Source: Thermoplasmata archaeon (GTDB lineage: Archaea > Thermoplasmatota > Thermoplasmata > Thermoplasmatales > Thermoplasmataceae). Taken from it: a stretch of DNA of 5,996 bases. Both the position numbers and the translations under genes were made by a program. Positions 5,263 to 5,996 of this stretch are shown one piece after another. The notes under the pieces were generated by a model, which searched no databases, was not told the DNA's origin, and saw only the letters and a list, made by a program, of their open reading frames with translations. Each line of letters opens with the position of its first letter. Position 1 is the stretch's first letter. Where the stretch lies: the NCBI GenBank assembly GCA_021797025.1, contig JAKAAK010000199.1, forward strand, positions 1 to 5,996, read 5' to 3'.

Positions 5263-5996
5263 ATGACACCAAAACCAGTCACTTTTGGATCAAACAGGAA
5301 TATAAGAAGATATCGGTACTATAATTACAGGAAGGGTTATTCAGAAAGGTATGTAACTGCCATGAATGATTTTCTGGATAACAGTGTATTCAATAGATGG
5401 AGGGAACTATTAGAGGAAAACAATTATAACAGCAGGGGAAGGCCATTTAAGGTGCCGGGAATAGTAATAATGTATCTAGCAAAATTAAGGGAATTGAGGG
5501 GAATGCCATTCAGGCAGCTGCAGTCAGAACTGCATAATCTATCAAGAATATTCAGATTCCCTGAAATATCATTTACATCAATATACAGGAGGATAAGGAA
5601 GATTATTCCGGAAATAGGGAGTGACAGCAGTGGTGCATTGGCGGCAATAGACTCCTCAGGATTCAAGGTAACATTAAGGGGAGACTACCTAGGCAATAAA
5701 TGGCATAAAATAAGAAGGGGATGGGTAAAGCTGCATGCTGTTATAGACATTAATAATTTTGAGATAATAGATTACTCCATTACAGATGAACATGCAAATG
5801 ATGCTAAGGAGGGAATAGGCCTCATAAGGAGGGTAAAGAACAGGGTAAGAAGATTATACGGTGACAAGGGATATGATTCTAAATTAATTTACAATGAATT
5901 AGATGGTAAGGCTGTAATACCACCAAGGAGGAATGCATCAACACAGTCCAGGGGTTCTACTTACAGGGCTAAGATTACAAGATTCATTAAAAAATT
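5263..5996 (+). CDS. IS5-family DDE transposase, N-terminal part (runs off the window)
   Basis: This DNA-cutting and joining enzyme mobilises its own insertion sequence. The first 244 codons are open to the edge. Residues 1-120 form a basic, helix-rich N-terminal region (DUF4096/helix-turn-helix-like position) that would bind the element ends. The RNase H-fold catalytic core then begins: AIDSSG (128-133) carries the first Asp (Asp130). WVKLHAVID (154-162) and ITDEHANDAKE (173-183) are typical IS5-type strands. YGDKGYDS (199-206) carries the second Asp (Asp201). PPRRNASTQSRG (220-231) follows. The catalytic Glu, expected some tens of residues further on, is outside, so activity cannot be judged. 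The ATG at 5263 is supported by a TATA box 25 nt upstream, with T-rich sequence and no ribosome-binding site between. No frameshift or stop is seen within the visible part. AGG dominates its arginine codons. Confidence 0.9.
   Translation, partial: MTPKPVTFGSNRNIRRYRYYNYRKGYSERYVTAMNDFLDNSVFNRWRELLEENNYNSRGRPFKVPGIVIMYLAKLRELRGMPFRQLQSELHNLSRIFRFPEISFTSIYRRIRKIIPEIGSDSSGALAAIDSSGFKVTLRGDYLGNKWHKIRRGWVKLHAVIDINNFEIIDYSITDEHANDAKEGIGLIRRVKNRVRRLYGDKGYDSKLIYNELDGKAVIPPRRNASTQSRGSTYRAKITRFIKK

Larger units (their letters stand above)
5221..5996 (+). mobile_element. Insertion sequence, IS5-family type (left part)
   Basis: This region is the left portion of an insertion sequence defined by the DDE transposase gene starting at 5263 and continuing past the right edge. 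The left boundary is provisional: 5221 is the outer edge of the palindrome, and the true terminal inverted repeat and target duplication cannot be fixed without the right end. The element lies downstream of the acyl-CoA synthetase in the same orientation and does not interrupt any gene seen here. Confidence 0.55.

Noticed and set aside
5424..5666. 80-codon minus-strand frame inside the transposase gene
   Set aside because: It overlaps the conserved transposase region in antisense; no independent evidence.

Overview
This AT-rich window looks archaeal, most likely from the Thermoplasmata (Ferroplasma/Cuniculiplasma-type acidophiles). That placement is inferred from three things: the general character of the proteins, heavy use of ATA and AGG codons, and the promoter layout. 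TATA-like boxes sit about 24-27 nt before most start codons with no Shine-Dalgarno sequence, which is the pattern of leaderless transcripts. No rRNA, tRNA or CRISPR array is visible, and the genus cannot be fixed from this sequence alone.

Layout. A histidine-phosphatase gene (15-626, minus strand) is transcribed divergently from a 14-helix major-facilitator transporter of the DHA2 drug:proton antiporter type (740-2155, plus strand). The two share a 113-bp promoter region. Next, all on the plus strand, come the purine-biosynthesis enzyme SAICAR synthetase, PurC (2245-3129), and a FadD-like long-chain acyl-CoA synthetase (3331-5034). The window ends inside a DDE transposase of the IS5 type (5263 to beyond the edge), whose catalytic Glu and right end lie outside.

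The genes are separated by 89-228 bp, and each intergenic region holds its own TATA-like element, so they read as single-gene transcription units rather than an operon. No shared pathway links them: phosphate-ester hydrolysis, export, purine synthesis and fatty-acid activation are separate housekeeping or accessory roles. No gap reaches 300 bp.

I found no convincing new multi-gene system. The points most worth a second look are small-scale. A near-perfect palindrome wraps the TATA box of the transposase gene. An identical 11-base dyad-like motif lies upstream of both the transporter and purC, one helical turn apart in its distance to the start codon. The start codon of the acyl-CoA synthetase is ambiguous (TTG or GTG). 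The transporter's antiporter motif C lacks its usual proline.
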